A DNA stretch of 64,000 nt from Eshraghiella sp051880035 (GTDB lineage Bacteria; Bacillota; Clostridia; Lachnospirales; Lachnospiraceae), in contig JBJENE010000057.1 in assembly GCA_051880035.1 (NCBI GenBank), forward strand, positions 29,532-93,531, in the 5' to 3' direction. The notes beneath the pieces are model-generated. The model did not search any database, was not told the origin of the DNA, and was given only the letters and a program-made list of their open reading frames with translations. Shown piece by piece: positions 46,361 to 54,114 of the stretch (position 1 is the first letter of the stretch; each line of letters opens with the position of its first letter). Both the position numbers and the translations under genes were made by a program.

Positions 46361-47293
46361 ATGACAATAAGAAAAAGCATCACATATCCGTCAAGGGACG
46401 GCATAAGCCAATGCCACGCATGTATATGGGAGCCTGATGACGGACAGATTAAAGGCATTCTCCAGATAGTTCACGGAATGCAGGAATATATTGAAAGATA
46501 TGACGCCTTCGCGGATTTTATGTGTAATAACGGTTTTATGGTAGTGGGCAACGACCACCTCGGTCACGGTCATACTGCTGCCACGGAAAAGGATTTGGGA
46601 TATTTTGCCGAAAAAAATGCCGACACCATCGTTGTCCGTGATGTGCACCGCCTCAAAAAGATAACCGAAGAAGCCCATCCGGGTATTCCATATTTTCTTC
46701 TGGGTCACAGCATGGGTTCTTTTATCACCCGTAAATACATTACCATGTACGGAAAAGGAATTAACGGTGCTATCCTTGCCGGAACCGGCGCTCCGCCCCG
46801 GATTGTAACTAAGTTTGGTATTTTTTTAACAAATATACTTACTCTTTTCCACGGAGACCGTTACGAAAGTAAGTTTATTGATAACCTTGCCTTCCATGCA
46901 TATAATAAGAGAATCGAGGAAGTCCGCACCAAGAGTGACTGGATCTGCAGGGATACGGATGTGGTTGATAAATATGTGAATGACCCGTTATGTACCTTTA
47001 ATTTTTCACTTAACGGTTTTCACACTCTTTTTTCACTGATAAATTATGTAACCAACCAAAAAAAACTTACCACCATACCGAAGGAGCTGCCAATCTATCT
47101 GATTGCCGGCGACGGCGACCCGGTGGGCAACTACGGCAAAGACCCTGCCAATGTTGCCAAATCATATATTAATGAAGGAATTCTTGATGTCGAGCTGAAA
47201 ATATATCCGGAATACCGTCACGAACTTCTTAATGAGCTTAACCACCAGGTATGCTTTGACGATATTCTTAACTGGCTGTTAAAACATTTATAA
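46361..47293 (+). CDS. Alpha/beta hydrolase (monoacylglycerol lipase-like)
   Basis: Serine hydrolase of the Hydrolase_4/monoacylglycerol lipase group, 310 residues, cytoplasmic. The oxyanion-hole region is QIVHGMQEYIERY, the nucleophile Ser117 is in LLGHSMGSF, the acid is probably the Asp in IAGDGDPVGNY, and the catalytic His is in PEYRHELLNE near the C-terminus. DHLGHGHTA is the typical loop of the family. GGGAGGAATTTT precedes the ATG. Substrates would be small lipid esters such as mono- or lysoglycerides. It is followed after 69 bp by ldhA on the same strand and is near, but opposite to, the lipid operon. Confidence 0.9.
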   Translation: MTIRKSITYPSRDGISQCHACIWEPDDGQIKGILQIVHGMQEYIERYDAFADFMCNNGFMVVGNDHLGHGHTAATEKDLGYFAEKNADTIVVRDVHRLKKITEEAHPGIPYFLLGHSMGSFITRKYITMYGKGINGAILAGTGAPPRIVTKFGIFLTNILTLFHGDRYESKFIDNLAFHAYNKRIEEVRTKSDWICRDTDVVDKYVNDPLCTFNFSLNGFHTLFSLINYVTNQKKLTTIPKELPIYLIAGDGDPVGNYGKDPANVAKSYINEGILDVELKIYPEYRHELLNELNHQVCFDDILNWLLKHL

Positions 47294-47362
47294 AAATTTG
47301 GATAAAAATGCATTTCAAGGGAAATAATCTGAATGAAAAGATTTTCTTAGGAGCATTCTTAT

Positions 47363-48340
47363 ATGAACATTGCATTTTTTGGAACAAAACCTTATGACAG
47401 GCTGTGGTTCGAACCCTTAAGCAAAGAATACGGATGTAAAATCCATTTTCTGGAATCGGGACTTTCCCCTGATACCGTAATTATGGCAGAGGGCTCGGAC
47501 GCAGTCTGTATTTTTGTAAATGATTATGTAACGGAAGATATCGCAAAAAAACTTGCCAAAATGGGAATTAAACTTATCCTGCTTCGCTGCGCCGGCTACA
47601 ACAACGTGGATTTAAAAGCGGTAAAAGAACTTGGCATAACAGTTCTAAGAGTGCCGTCTTATTCCCCTTCTGCCGTGGCAGAATTTTCCATGGCATCAAT
47701 CCTTACAGTAAACCGCCAGCTCCACCGCGCATATACCCGTACAAGGGATTTCAATATGAGTATTAACGGTCTTATGGGACAGGACTTAAACGGAAAAGTA
47801 GCCGGCGTTATCGGAACCGGCAAAATCGGCCAGTGCATGATTGACATTTTCAACGGCTTCCACATGAAAGTGCTTGCCTACGACCTGTACCCCAACGAAA
47901 ACCTGGACGCCGTATATGTTCCTCTTGAGGAACTTTTTCAGAAATCGGATGTCATCTCCCTCCACTGCCCGCTTACCAGGGATACCCACTATATGATTAA
48001 TGCCGATACAATTAAACTTATGAAGCCCGGCGTCATCCTGTCAAACACTTCAAGGGGGCCTTTAATAGATTCTTCCGCTCTCATCGACGGTCTGAAAGAA
48101 GGTCGCATCGGTGCCGTTGCGCTGGATGTCTACGAAGAAGAAGATGACCTGGTATATGAGGATTTTTCCAACGAAATTATTCAGGATGATGTTCTTTCAA
48201 GATTATGCACTTTCCCGAATGTTCTCATCACTTCTCACATGGGATTTTTTACAAAAGAGGCAATGCAGGCAATTGCATTAACCACCCTGGAAAATGCCTT
48301 CGCATACGAGAACGGAATGAAGCTTGTAAATATGGTATAA
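47363..48340 (+). CDS. ldhA: D-lactate dehydrogenase (2-hydroxyacid dehydrogenase)
   Basis: NAD-dependent reduction of pyruvate to D-lactate in fermentation. 325 residues with the D-2-hydroxyacid dehydrogenase layout: Rossmann motif VIGTGKIG (149-156), catalytic Arg231 (NTSRGPLID), Glu260 (DVYEEEDD) and His292 (ITSHMGFF). RCAGYNNVDLKA and YSPSAVAEF are typical of LdhA rather than VanH or PdxB. A weak GGAG site precedes the ATG. It may share a transcript with the alpha/beta hydrolase upstream; I see no terminator between them. Directly downstream is the 54-bp tandem repeat. Confidence 0.92.
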   Translation: MNIAFFGTKPYDRLWFEPLSKEYGCKIHFLESGLSPDTVIMAEGSDAVCIFVNDYVTEDIAKKLAKMGIKLILLRCAGYNNVDLKAVKELGITVLRVPSYSPSAVAEFSMASILTVNRQLHRAYTRTRDFNMSINGLMGQDLNGKVAGVIGTGKIGQCMIDIFNGFHMKVLAYDLYPNENLDAVYVPLEELFQKSDVISLHCPLTRDTHYMINADTIKLMKPGVILSNTSRGPLIDSSALIDGLKEGRIGAVALDVYEEEDDLVYEDFSNEIIQDDVLSRLCTFPNVLITSHMGFFTKEAMQAIALTTLENAFAYENGMKLVNMV

Positions 48341-48387
48341 GTATGGGGCGTAGCCGGAGAATGTTCGGGTTTCAGCCCGCAGAATTT

Positions 48388-48674
48388 GCGGAGCAATTAC
48401 GATGAATAATCCGGAATTCGAGCAAATTGCTCGTAGTTTTTGTGGCGCCACTACGATGAATAATTCGGAATTCGAGCAAATTGCTCGTAGTTTTTGCGGC
48501 ACCACTACGATGAGAAATCCACAAATCAAGAAAATTGCTCGTAGTTTTTGTGGCGCCACTACGATGAGAAATCCACAAATCAAGAAAATTGCTCGTAGCC
48601 CGGGTCCAAAAACTACGATGAATAATCCGGAATTCGAGAAAAATGCTCGTAGCCATCCCCCAAATTTTCTATAA
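48388..48674. repeat. Five-copy 54-bp tandem repeat with internal palindromes
   Basis: Contiguous direct repeats of exactly 54 bp with no spacers, plus a degenerate partial copy at the left edge (TTTGCGGAGCAATTACG). Several units carry the perfect 10-bp palindrome GTGGCGCCAC (for example 48442-48451), and units 1 and 2 carry CGAGCAA-A-TTGCTCG. ACTACGA and TCGTAGT bracket each unit as inverted ends. Both DNA-level hairpins and a coding reading are possible. Confidence 0.92.
48402..48674 (+). CDS. Small repeat protein: five exact 18-residue units
   Basis: An open frame of 90 codons made entirely of five 54-bp units, each beginning with ATG (48402, 48456, 48510, 48564, 48618); the TAA falls exactly where a sixth unit would begin. 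GGAGCAATTACG precedes the first ATG, a fair ribosome binding site. Units read MNNPEFEQIARSFCGATT or close variants: units 1, 2 and 5 carry acidic PEFE/SEFE, units 3 and 4 basic PQIKK, with IARS nearly constant. Differences between the two unit types are mostly amino-acid changing. No signal peptide, membrane segment or known domain. The minus-strand frames are also open across the repeat, as expected for a 54-bp period, so coding is likely but unproven. Confidence 0.5.
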   Translation: MNNPEFEQIARSFCGATTMNNSEFEQIARSFCGTTTMRNPQIKKIARSFCGATTMRNPQIKKIARSPGPKTTMNNPEFEKNARSHPPNFL

Positions 48675-48701
48675 ACCCTTTTCGTCCGTACCACAGTAAA
48701 T

Positions 48702-48748
48702 GACGCCGGTGCTAGGACTGTGTTTTTTGCAGTCCCGGCACCGGCGCC
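48702..48748. terminator. Long GC-rich hairpin between the repeat and the lipid operon
   Basis: GACGCCGGTGC(T)AGGACTG (48702-48720) pairs with CAGTCC(C)GGCACCGGCGCC (48730-48748) around a T-rich loop, nearly 19 bp with one mismatch. No T-run follows on either strand, but the position, 23 bp after the last gene of the lipid operon and after the repeat protein, suggests a shared 3' end. Confidence 0.6.
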
Positions 48749-48770
48749 ATCAATTAAACAAAAGTGTCGT

Positions 48771-49190
48771 CTACAGCATTCCTGCCTGTTCCAGCTTGCT
48801 ACGCCACAATTTTCTGAAGCGCTCAGTCTGGGAGCAGAAATGTTCCCCGTATGCACATTCATATACGAAATGTTCGCAGTTATTATATAGGATACTATAT
48901 CCTTTTTCGCCTATCCGGCTCCTGGCAGTCTGTACGACCTCCTCCGGACTGCGTCTCTTTTTGCGTTCTTTTCTCTCAGGTTTTTCAACTTCGAGAAATT
49001 TTCCGCAAAGAAAATCATCAATATTTGTAACGCATACCTCTATCTCGTCCTCAGGCCGTAATATGTTAACCGGCGGAGGGCCGAACTGTATAACTTCATC
49101 GTCACTTACATAAATTCCGTAGTGATATATTTCTCCGAGACATATGCGTACGATATCGCCGTAACCGGCTTCAGAAAATTCCCATTTCAT
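48771..49190 (-). CDS. LRAT/NlpC-P60-type acyltransferase or phospholipase
   Basis: Small papain-like protein of 139 residues with the LRAT-family signature NNCEHFVYEC (nucleophile Cys105) and the first histidine His23 in EIYHYGIYVSDD. The third catalytic position, His35 in PLAAT-type enzymes, is Gln35 here (DEVIQFG). Relatives act on phospholipids as phospholipase A1/A2 or acyltransferase via a thioester at the cysteine. No signal peptide or membrane anchor is visible; a strongly basic stretch (KPERKERKKRR, 70-80) could touch the membrane. Its start overlaps the ACP stop (ATGA). As the last gene of a lipid operon with two acyl ligases, two acyltransferases and two ACP units, it most likely moves or removes acyl chains. 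Confidence 0.85.
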   Translation of the reverse strand: MKWEFSEAGYGDIVRICLGEIYHYGIYVSDDEVIQFGPPPVNILRPEDEIEVCVTNIDDFLCGKFLEVEKPERKERKKRRSPEEVVQTARSRIGEKGYSILYNNCEHFVYECAYGEHFCSQTERFRKLWRSKLEQAGML

Positions 49191-49447
49191 TGATTTTTCT
49201 TCCTGTAAATATAATCGATAACATCGCCAACGGTAACAAAGTCCCCCAGTCCCACATCATCAAAACGCATGTCGAAGCATTCTTCAACGGCTATTGCTAT
49301 GTATAAAAGGCTCATGGAAGTCATTCCCAGATCCGTGTTCAGATCGGACTCCTCTGTAATGACTTCGGGAAGGTCTGCCGGGTTGGCAACCGCCATTTTA
49401 ATAAGTTCTCTTAATTTTTCCTCAATCTGCTGTTTTGTTATTTCCAT
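49187..49447 (-). CDS. Acyl carrier protein (discrete)
   Basis: Acyl carrier protein of 86 residues with the acidic four-helix pattern. The phosphopantetheine attachment site is Ser44 in DLGMTSMSLLY, where the usual DSL reads TSM. DMRFDDV and VGDVIDYIYRKK match helices III and IV. It differs from a housekeeping AcpP and lies inside an operon with acyl-AMP ligases, so it is probably charged directly by the ligase encoded upstream. The gene overlaps that ligase by 26 bp and the LRAT gene by 4 bp. AAGGTGAGAAA precedes the ATG. Confidence 0.9.
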   Translation of the reverse strand: MEITKQQIEEKLRELIKMAVANPADLPEVITEESDLNTDLGMTSMSLLYIAIAVEECFDMRFDDVGLGDFVTVGDVIDYIYRKKNQ

Positions 49448-50948
49448 TTTTTCTCACCTTCTTCATGGCAGGAGTTCTTTCAAAGTCCTGGTCCCTGATA
49501 ATAATTTTGCTTATTCTCTGAAATGCAGGAAGTGACATGTTGACTTTCTGTATCTGTTCTTTCATATAAGCTTCTTTATCATCTGCCTCAAGCTTTGCAA
49601 CCTGAAGTGCTCTCGGATAGACTTCCAGGGTAAGAACCTGTCTTTCTCCTATGTAATCTTCGTAAACCATTACATCCTGCAGGAAATCAAGCCTGCTGAA
49701 TGCAGTTTCTATTTCTTCAGGTGAAATATTTTCACCGGTGGAAAGTACAATGACATCTTTTTTTCTTCCTGTAATATAGATAAAACCGTCTTCATCTATT
49801 CTTACGAGATCGCCTGTTTTGAACCAGCCGTCTGTGAATGCATTGCGGTTCTCCTCATCATCCCCGTAATAACATTTCATCATATTGCTGCCTTTGAGCC
49901 ACAACTCGCCGTCTTCAATGCGAAGCTGCTGTCCCGGATAAGGAAGTCCAACCGATTCGGGTTTTTCAGCATTTTCCGGGTTGCCCGATACAAGATTGGC
50001 AGACTCGGTAAGTCCGTATCCCGGGAAAAGTTTGATTCCGTATGTTGCATATTCCTTTACCAGATACGGCGGTACGGCACTGGCTCCGCAGATTATATGT
50101 CTGAGACTGTTGCCCCACATATTTCTTTTAAACTGTTTTGTCAGTGTAAGCATCATTTCTGCCAGAGCCGGAACAAGAACAAGGATAGTAGGATTAAATA
50201 CGGTCATGTCCCTGAACATATCTTTCGGATTGCGGCAGATAAAAACGGTTCCTCCTGTGTATAACGGTGTAAGTGTATTTCTGATTAACCCGAAAACATG
50301 AGTCAGCGGAAGTACAAGCATATAACGCTGGTTAAAAACCGGTTCATAGCCGTAGCATCCGTTAATCACGCCTGACATGACACTTTGGTGGGTCAGAAGC
50401 GCACCTTTATTTTTACCTGAGGTTCCTCCCGTAAAAATAATTGTGCTGTCATCCTCCGGGTTCATCATACATATGTCAACGAAGTCACTGCCTTTTTCAT
50501 TAACATTAATCTGTATTGTATTACTTTTGGCAAGCAGACTCATTTTGTCTTCGGTTGCGGCGGAATACACTATTGCTTTAAGATTGTATTTGACAGAACA
50601 GCCAAACACTGCCTGTGTGTCAAGATGTACGGGAAGAAGTACTGCGACACAGCCGAGAGTCTGAACAGCCAGATATGCTTTAATAAAATCATATGAATTA
50701 GGAACCAGAATTCCCACATGCTCACCGGATTTCAGTCCTTTTTCACTTAATGCGCTTCTGAATTCTGCAACATCTTTGTCCAGTTCGCCATATGTATATT
50801 CGGTGCCGTCACACACGGCTGTAATATCCGCATATTCAGATGCGCATTTCTGCCACATATGACATACTGACGGAAGCGGAATAATTCTGCTCAAGGTCTC
50901 TGAAGATGCATATTTTGTAAAATAATTCTCTGTTACATCAATCGTCAT
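49422..50948 (-). CDS. Acyl-AMP ligase (acyl-ACP/acyl-CoA synthetase family)
   Basis: Adenylate-forming enzyme of 508 residues that would activate a fatty acid as acyl-AMP and pass it to ACP or CoA. Core motifs: the phosphate loop IIFTGGTSGKNKGALLTH (170-187), LVLPLTHVFGL, GYGLTESANL, the TGDL motif (FKTGDLVRIDEDGFIYITGR) and KDVIVLSTGENISPEEIE; the catalytic lysine is in RTPAMKKVRK near the C-terminus. AGGAGGAAGATAA precedes the ATG. It overlaps the acyltransferase gene upstream by 11 bp and the ACP gene downstream by 26 bp. The immediate ACP neighbour makes acyl-ACP ligase the likelier activity, as in the Aas C-terminal domain. Confidence 0.9.
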   Translation of the reverse strand: MTIDVTENYFTKYASSETLSRIIPLPSVCHMWQKCASEYADITAVCDGTEYTYGELDKDVAEFRSALSEKGLKSGEHVGILVPNSYDFIKAYLAVQTLGCVAVLLPVHLDTQAVFGCSVKYNLKAIVYSAATEDKMSLLAKSNTIQINVNEKGSDFVDICMMNPEDDSTIIFTGGTSGKNKGALLTHQSVMSGVINGCYGYEPVFNQRYMLVLPLTHVFGLIRNTLTPLYTGGTVFICRNPKDMFRDMTVFNPTILVLVPALAEMMLTLTKQFKRNMWGNSLRHIICGASAVPPYLVKEYATYGIKLFPGYGLTESANLVSGNPENAEKPESVGLPYPGQQLRIEDGELWLKGSNMMKCYYGDDEENRNAFTDGWFKTGDLVRIDEDGFIYITGRKKDVIVLSTGENISPEEIETAFSRLDFLQDVMVYEDYIGERQVLTLEVYPRALQVAKLEADDKEAYMKEQIQKVNMSLPAFQRISKIIIRDQDFERTPAMKKVRKNGNNKTAD

Positions 50949-51618
50949 TTATCTTCCTCCTGTCCTTATATATCTGTATAAGCTGCTTTTCTTTATTTCT
51001 CAGGTATTCACTTGCCTTTTCCACGGCTTCCATATTAGGAATTTCTCCGCATATTTTACCTATATCAACAGGTTCCCCGATTACGGCATAATTCATATGA
51101 AAGATTCCGCGGCTTTTCGGGCAGTAAATCGGAACAACCGGAACTTTGCTCTTTAGTGCCATGAGAATAACGCCTGATTTAAAGCCTCCGACCCGGTTCT
51201 CTTCTCTGTTGATTTGACCTTCGGGATATATGCAGACAACATGGCCTTCCTTTGCAGCATCCACCACCCGGTTAAATGTATCCATGCTGAAATTTTCCTT
51301 GTCCACAGGAAGACAAAGCACCCCGGAAAAGAACCGGTTTTTAAGTCCGGTTGCAAATAAATCCTTAACCGCCAGGAAGTAAAGCCTCCGGTACCACAAA
51401 ACACAATGCATTTTAACGGGATCAAGAAACTCCACATGATTGGCTATTACTATGGCTCCGCCTTTTATCTTCTTTTTGGCCTCTTTGCTCTCATAATACC
51501 TTCTCGGTCTTATAAAAAGCAGTGAAGGAAGCGCCGCCGTAACCTTTACGAAATCGTAAAAAAGGTATTTCAGCCCCAAAATATGCTTTTTATTTTTCTT
51601 TTCTCTTTTGCAGCTCAT
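50938..51618 (-). CDS. 1-acylglycerol-3-phosphate (lysophospholipid) acyltransferase, PlsC family
   Basis: PlsC-type acyltransferase of 226 residues. The catalytic H(X4)D motif reads NHVEFLD near residue 60, block II is around LPVDKENFSMDTFNRV, block III is IYPEGQINREE and block IV is VPVVPIYC. A hydrophobic N-terminal stretch (YLFYDFVKVTAALPSLLFI) likely associates with the membrane. It is embedded between another acyltransferase (29-bp overlap) and the acyl-AMP ligase (11-bp overlap). It would esterify a glycerolipid, using acyl-ACP made by the neighbouring ligase; the acceptor is not known. Confidence 0.9.
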   Translation of the reverse strand: MSCKREKKNKKHILGLKYLFYDFVKVTAALPSLLFIRPRRYYESKEAKKKIKGGAIVIANHVEFLDPVKMHCVLWYRRLYFLAVKDLFATGLKNRFFSGVLCLPVDKENFSMDTFNRVVDAAKEGHVVCIYPEGQINREENRVGGFKSGVILMALKSKVPVVPIYCPKSRGIFHMNYAVIGEPVDIGKICGEIPNMEAVEKASEYLRNKEKQLIQIYKDRRKINDD

Positions 51619-52225
51619 CTCTTAACTCCAGAATCTTTCCCCTCATAATTTCCGATATATTTCTGAGATTCTCTTTTTGGGTGAGATTTTCATCTACATA
51701 ATCCCTTAAATACATGGGCTTTCCTATAATCAGCTCGGCACGGGCTTTCCCGAAGTATTTTCCGTTGGTATACACAGGAATAATCGGGGCATCACTTTCT
51801 AACCCAATATATGCAGCGCTGGGTTTAAACGGAAGCGGTGGCACCTCTCCTTTTCTCGGGAGTCTGCTTTCAGGGAAAATTCCCACTACGCCTCCTTCAT
51901 TAAGGATATCAACCGATGTTTCCACAAAGGAAAAGTTGTAACTGTCCCTGTCAATAAAAATTCCACCCATACGCTTTAAAAACCAGCCCAGAAATTTCTT
52001 TTTAAAAAGGACTTCTGCCATCTGATACCTTAATGTTCTTCCGAAAAACACAAATAAAAACAATGCATAATCGTAAACGGAAGTATGATTTGATATGATA
52101 ATTGCCGGCCCTTTAATTTTTCTTCCCTGTATTTTTTTATCCTCATAATGAATCTTAGGTCGAAAACACAGAAGCCACGCCGGCCAGGCAGTAAGCTTTG
52201 TAAAAGTAATAATAAATTTATTCAT
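51590..52225 (-). CDS. 1-acylglycerol-3-phosphate (lysophospholipid) acyltransferase, PlsC family
   Basis: Second PlsC-type acyltransferase of the operon, 211 residues. H(X4)D motif NHTSVYD near residue 46, block II GIFIDRDSYNFSFVE, block III IFPESRLPRKGE (Ser in place of the usual Gly after Glu) and block IV APIIPVYTNGK. It is clearly diverged from its neighbour, so the two probably act on different positions or acceptors. The start overlaps the transporter gene's end by 8 bp; GGAGCAGATA precedes the ATG. Confidence 0.9.
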   Translation of the reverse strand: MNKFIITFTKLTAWPAWLLCFRPKIHYEDKKIQGRKIKGPAIIISNHTSVYDYALFLFVFFGRTLRYQMAEVLFKKKFLGWFLKRMGGIFIDRDSYNFSFVETSVDILNEGGVVGIFPESRLPRKGEVPPLPFKPSAAYIGLESDAPIIPVYTNGKYFGKARAELIIGKPMYLRDYVDENLTQKENLRNISEIMRGKILELRDELQKRKEK

Positions 52226-54086
52226 TATCTGCTCCTAACAGCTTATTGATGTCTCTCTGCATCACTGACATACCCACTATATTAACAGGTGCAACAGGAA
52301 GAATTATTCCTGAAATAATATAGAGTACATTATTGCCCATAAGCTTTATTCCCAACACATCCGCTTTTTCTTTCAGCGCCTTATGCATTTTAATGTTTAC
52401 AACTATTGAAGCAAAAGGAATCAGGCAGGAAAGTATCCAGTATAAAACTCTTTTATCTTTTCCCGTTAATTTCTTAACATATCCTGCAATAATTCCAATC
52501 CAGATAAATCCGAAAACAAATCCTGAAAGTATTGAAAGGGCAATCTGGACAAATACAATTTCTCCGCTGCCGGTTTTTTCGGTTTCTTCCTCTTTAACAA
52601 ATTCGGAAACATCCAAATCCGGATTATGTCTTTTAAATTCTTTGGCAAGCTCCTTAGTGTCATAGTTTTTGGGCATCTTAAATGCAAGGACAAATCCTGC
52701 AACACAGAATACACATACGATGACAGGTACGAGAAGTGTTCCAAGGTTGAAAACCTCATTTTCGGCTACTCCGAATTTACCTGCCGCATCCGCAAAGTTG
52801 GAAGCATATACAACACCCTTTGCTGCCTTACTGATAAAGAGCATTTTAATATTTTCATAGACAAGTGATGCTGCCACGGCTCCGATAACTGAGGTAACTA
52901 CAGCCTGGGCTGCAAAATACATTGCCGAATGTCTTTTTCCGGTAATTTTCTCTTCCACTGCCGCAATCTGGGAAGGAACCGCACACGGCATAAGGAAGAA
53001 TGAGCTTATTGCCCAGCTTGCAAGAACACCACCTGCTCCTCCGATAATATACTGAAGCATTTTTTTGTCCGGTCCCAGAAAATAAAGACTGGCCACATCG
53101 AATGAAAAAATTGCTATTGCAAATGCAAGAAGACATGTCTGGTATGTAAACCGAAGACCTTTCCGGGCTTTCAGCTTATTAAACAGATAAATCATAATCG
53201 GCACCGGCGCAAATGCACAAGTGTTAATAATTGCCATTTCGGCACCGTTAAAGCCCATGCCTCCGATAATCATTGCGTTCATTCCGACTAAAAACATCTG
53301 AAGTCCGAAATATGAGCATCCGTTTACGGCAAGCCATCTTACAAAAACCTTATTTCCGAAGGTAAGTTTAAGGCTTTCGCCTATACGGACTTTTTCTTCC
53401 TTATCTTTTTGACCGTTATTCTCAGGATATCCGTATTTCTCTCCCTCTTTAATAAGGAACAAAGGTATGGTTATTGTAAGCATAACCGGTACACAAAGAA
53501 GGATAAATTTATTAATTCTGATATGTGCCAAATCGATTATAAGCGGCACAAGTGCGTATGTAACACAGTATGATATAGTGTCAAAAAATGCCTTGAAACT
53601 TGATACCCGCATTCTCTGTCCTTCATCATGACATACAGATGAAAGACTTCCGTAGAATGTAATAAGACACATTGTATATGTTGCAAAAAACACCAACGCC
53701 CAGAAGAAAATCCATATGGTATTAACTACACGGTTATCGCCGCCTACCGGTGTCCAGCACAAAATATAACTGATTATCATAGGAATCGTGCAAATTGCAA
53801 TTGTAGGTCTGCGGCGTCCCCATTTGGTAGAAAGTGTGTCCGTGATAGATGCAAACGGAATATCAATGATTCCGTCAAAAGCTTTTGCTATCATCCATAA
53901 AATCGGAAAAATTGCCGGTACAATAAGGCATGTACCCGTTATCGCCTGATAAGAACCTGCGCTGAGAGCTGCCGGGTTGATTGCATCCGTAAAATATGCT
54001 CCCATCGCAACCATCATAAAGTTAGGTCCAAACCCGGAAAAAGCATAAAGTAACTCTTTCCACTTCCTGTCAAGTGACTTGACCAT
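52218..54086 (-). CDS. MFS_2 (GPH/MFSD2-like) transporter with C-terminal membrane extension
   Basis: Transporter of 622 residues in the MFS_2 superfamily, which includes melibiose/glucuronide carriers and the eukaryotic lysophospholipid carrier MFSD2A. Typical signatures are AFDGIIDIPFASITDTLSTKWGRRRPTI after helix 2 (helix 2-3 loop) and a similar fold in the second half. Usual length is about 450; the last 130 residues here add an acidic linker (VKEEETEKTGSGE) and three or four further hydrophobic segments. AAGGAGTAAGAAA precedes the ATG. In an operon of lipid acylation enzymes a lysophospholipid or other lipid substrate is more plausible than a sugar; this is inference from context. Confidence 0.85.
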   Translation of the reverse strand: MVKSLDRKWKELLYAFSGFGPNFMMVAMGAYFTDAINPAALSAGSYQAITGTCLIVPAIFPILWMIAKAFDGIIDIPFASITDTLSTKWGRRRPTIAICTIPMIISYILCWTPVGGDNRVVNTIWIFFWALVFFATYTMCLITFYGSLSSVCHDEGQRMRVSSFKAFFDTISYCVTYALVPLIIDLAHIRINKFILLCVPVMLTITIPLFLIKEGEKYGYPENNGQKDKEEKVRIGESLKLTFGNKVFVRWLAVNGCSYFGLQMFLVGMNAMIIGGMGFNGAEMAIINTCAFAPVPIMIYLFNKLKARKGLRFTYQTCLLAFAIAIFSFDVASLYFLGPDKKMLQYIIGGAGGVLASWAISSFFLMPCAVPSQIAAVEEKITGKRHSAMYFAAQAVVTSVIGAVAASLVYENIKMLFISKAAKGVVYASNFADAAGKFGVAENEVFNLGTLLVPVIVCVFCVAGFVLAFKMPKNYDTKELAKEFKRHNPDLDVSEFVKEEETEKTGSGEIVFVQIALSILSGFVFGFIWIGIIAGYVKKLTGKDKRVLYWILSCLIPFASIVVNIKMHKALKEKADVLGIKLMGNNVLYIISGIILPVAPVNIVGMSVMQRDINKLLGADNE

Positions 54087-54114
54087 TTTCTTACTCCTTT
54101 GTGTATGTAATTAT

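Noticed and set aside
48388..48674. CRISPR array
   Set aside because: The units are contiguous 54-bp copies with no unique spacers, the variation lies inside the units, and no cas genes are near.
48278..48862. 194-codon minus-strand ORF with hydrophobic repeats
   Set aside because: It is the reverse of the 54-bp repeat, also covers the end of ldhA and a GC-rich hairpin, and its frame has no ribosome binding site.
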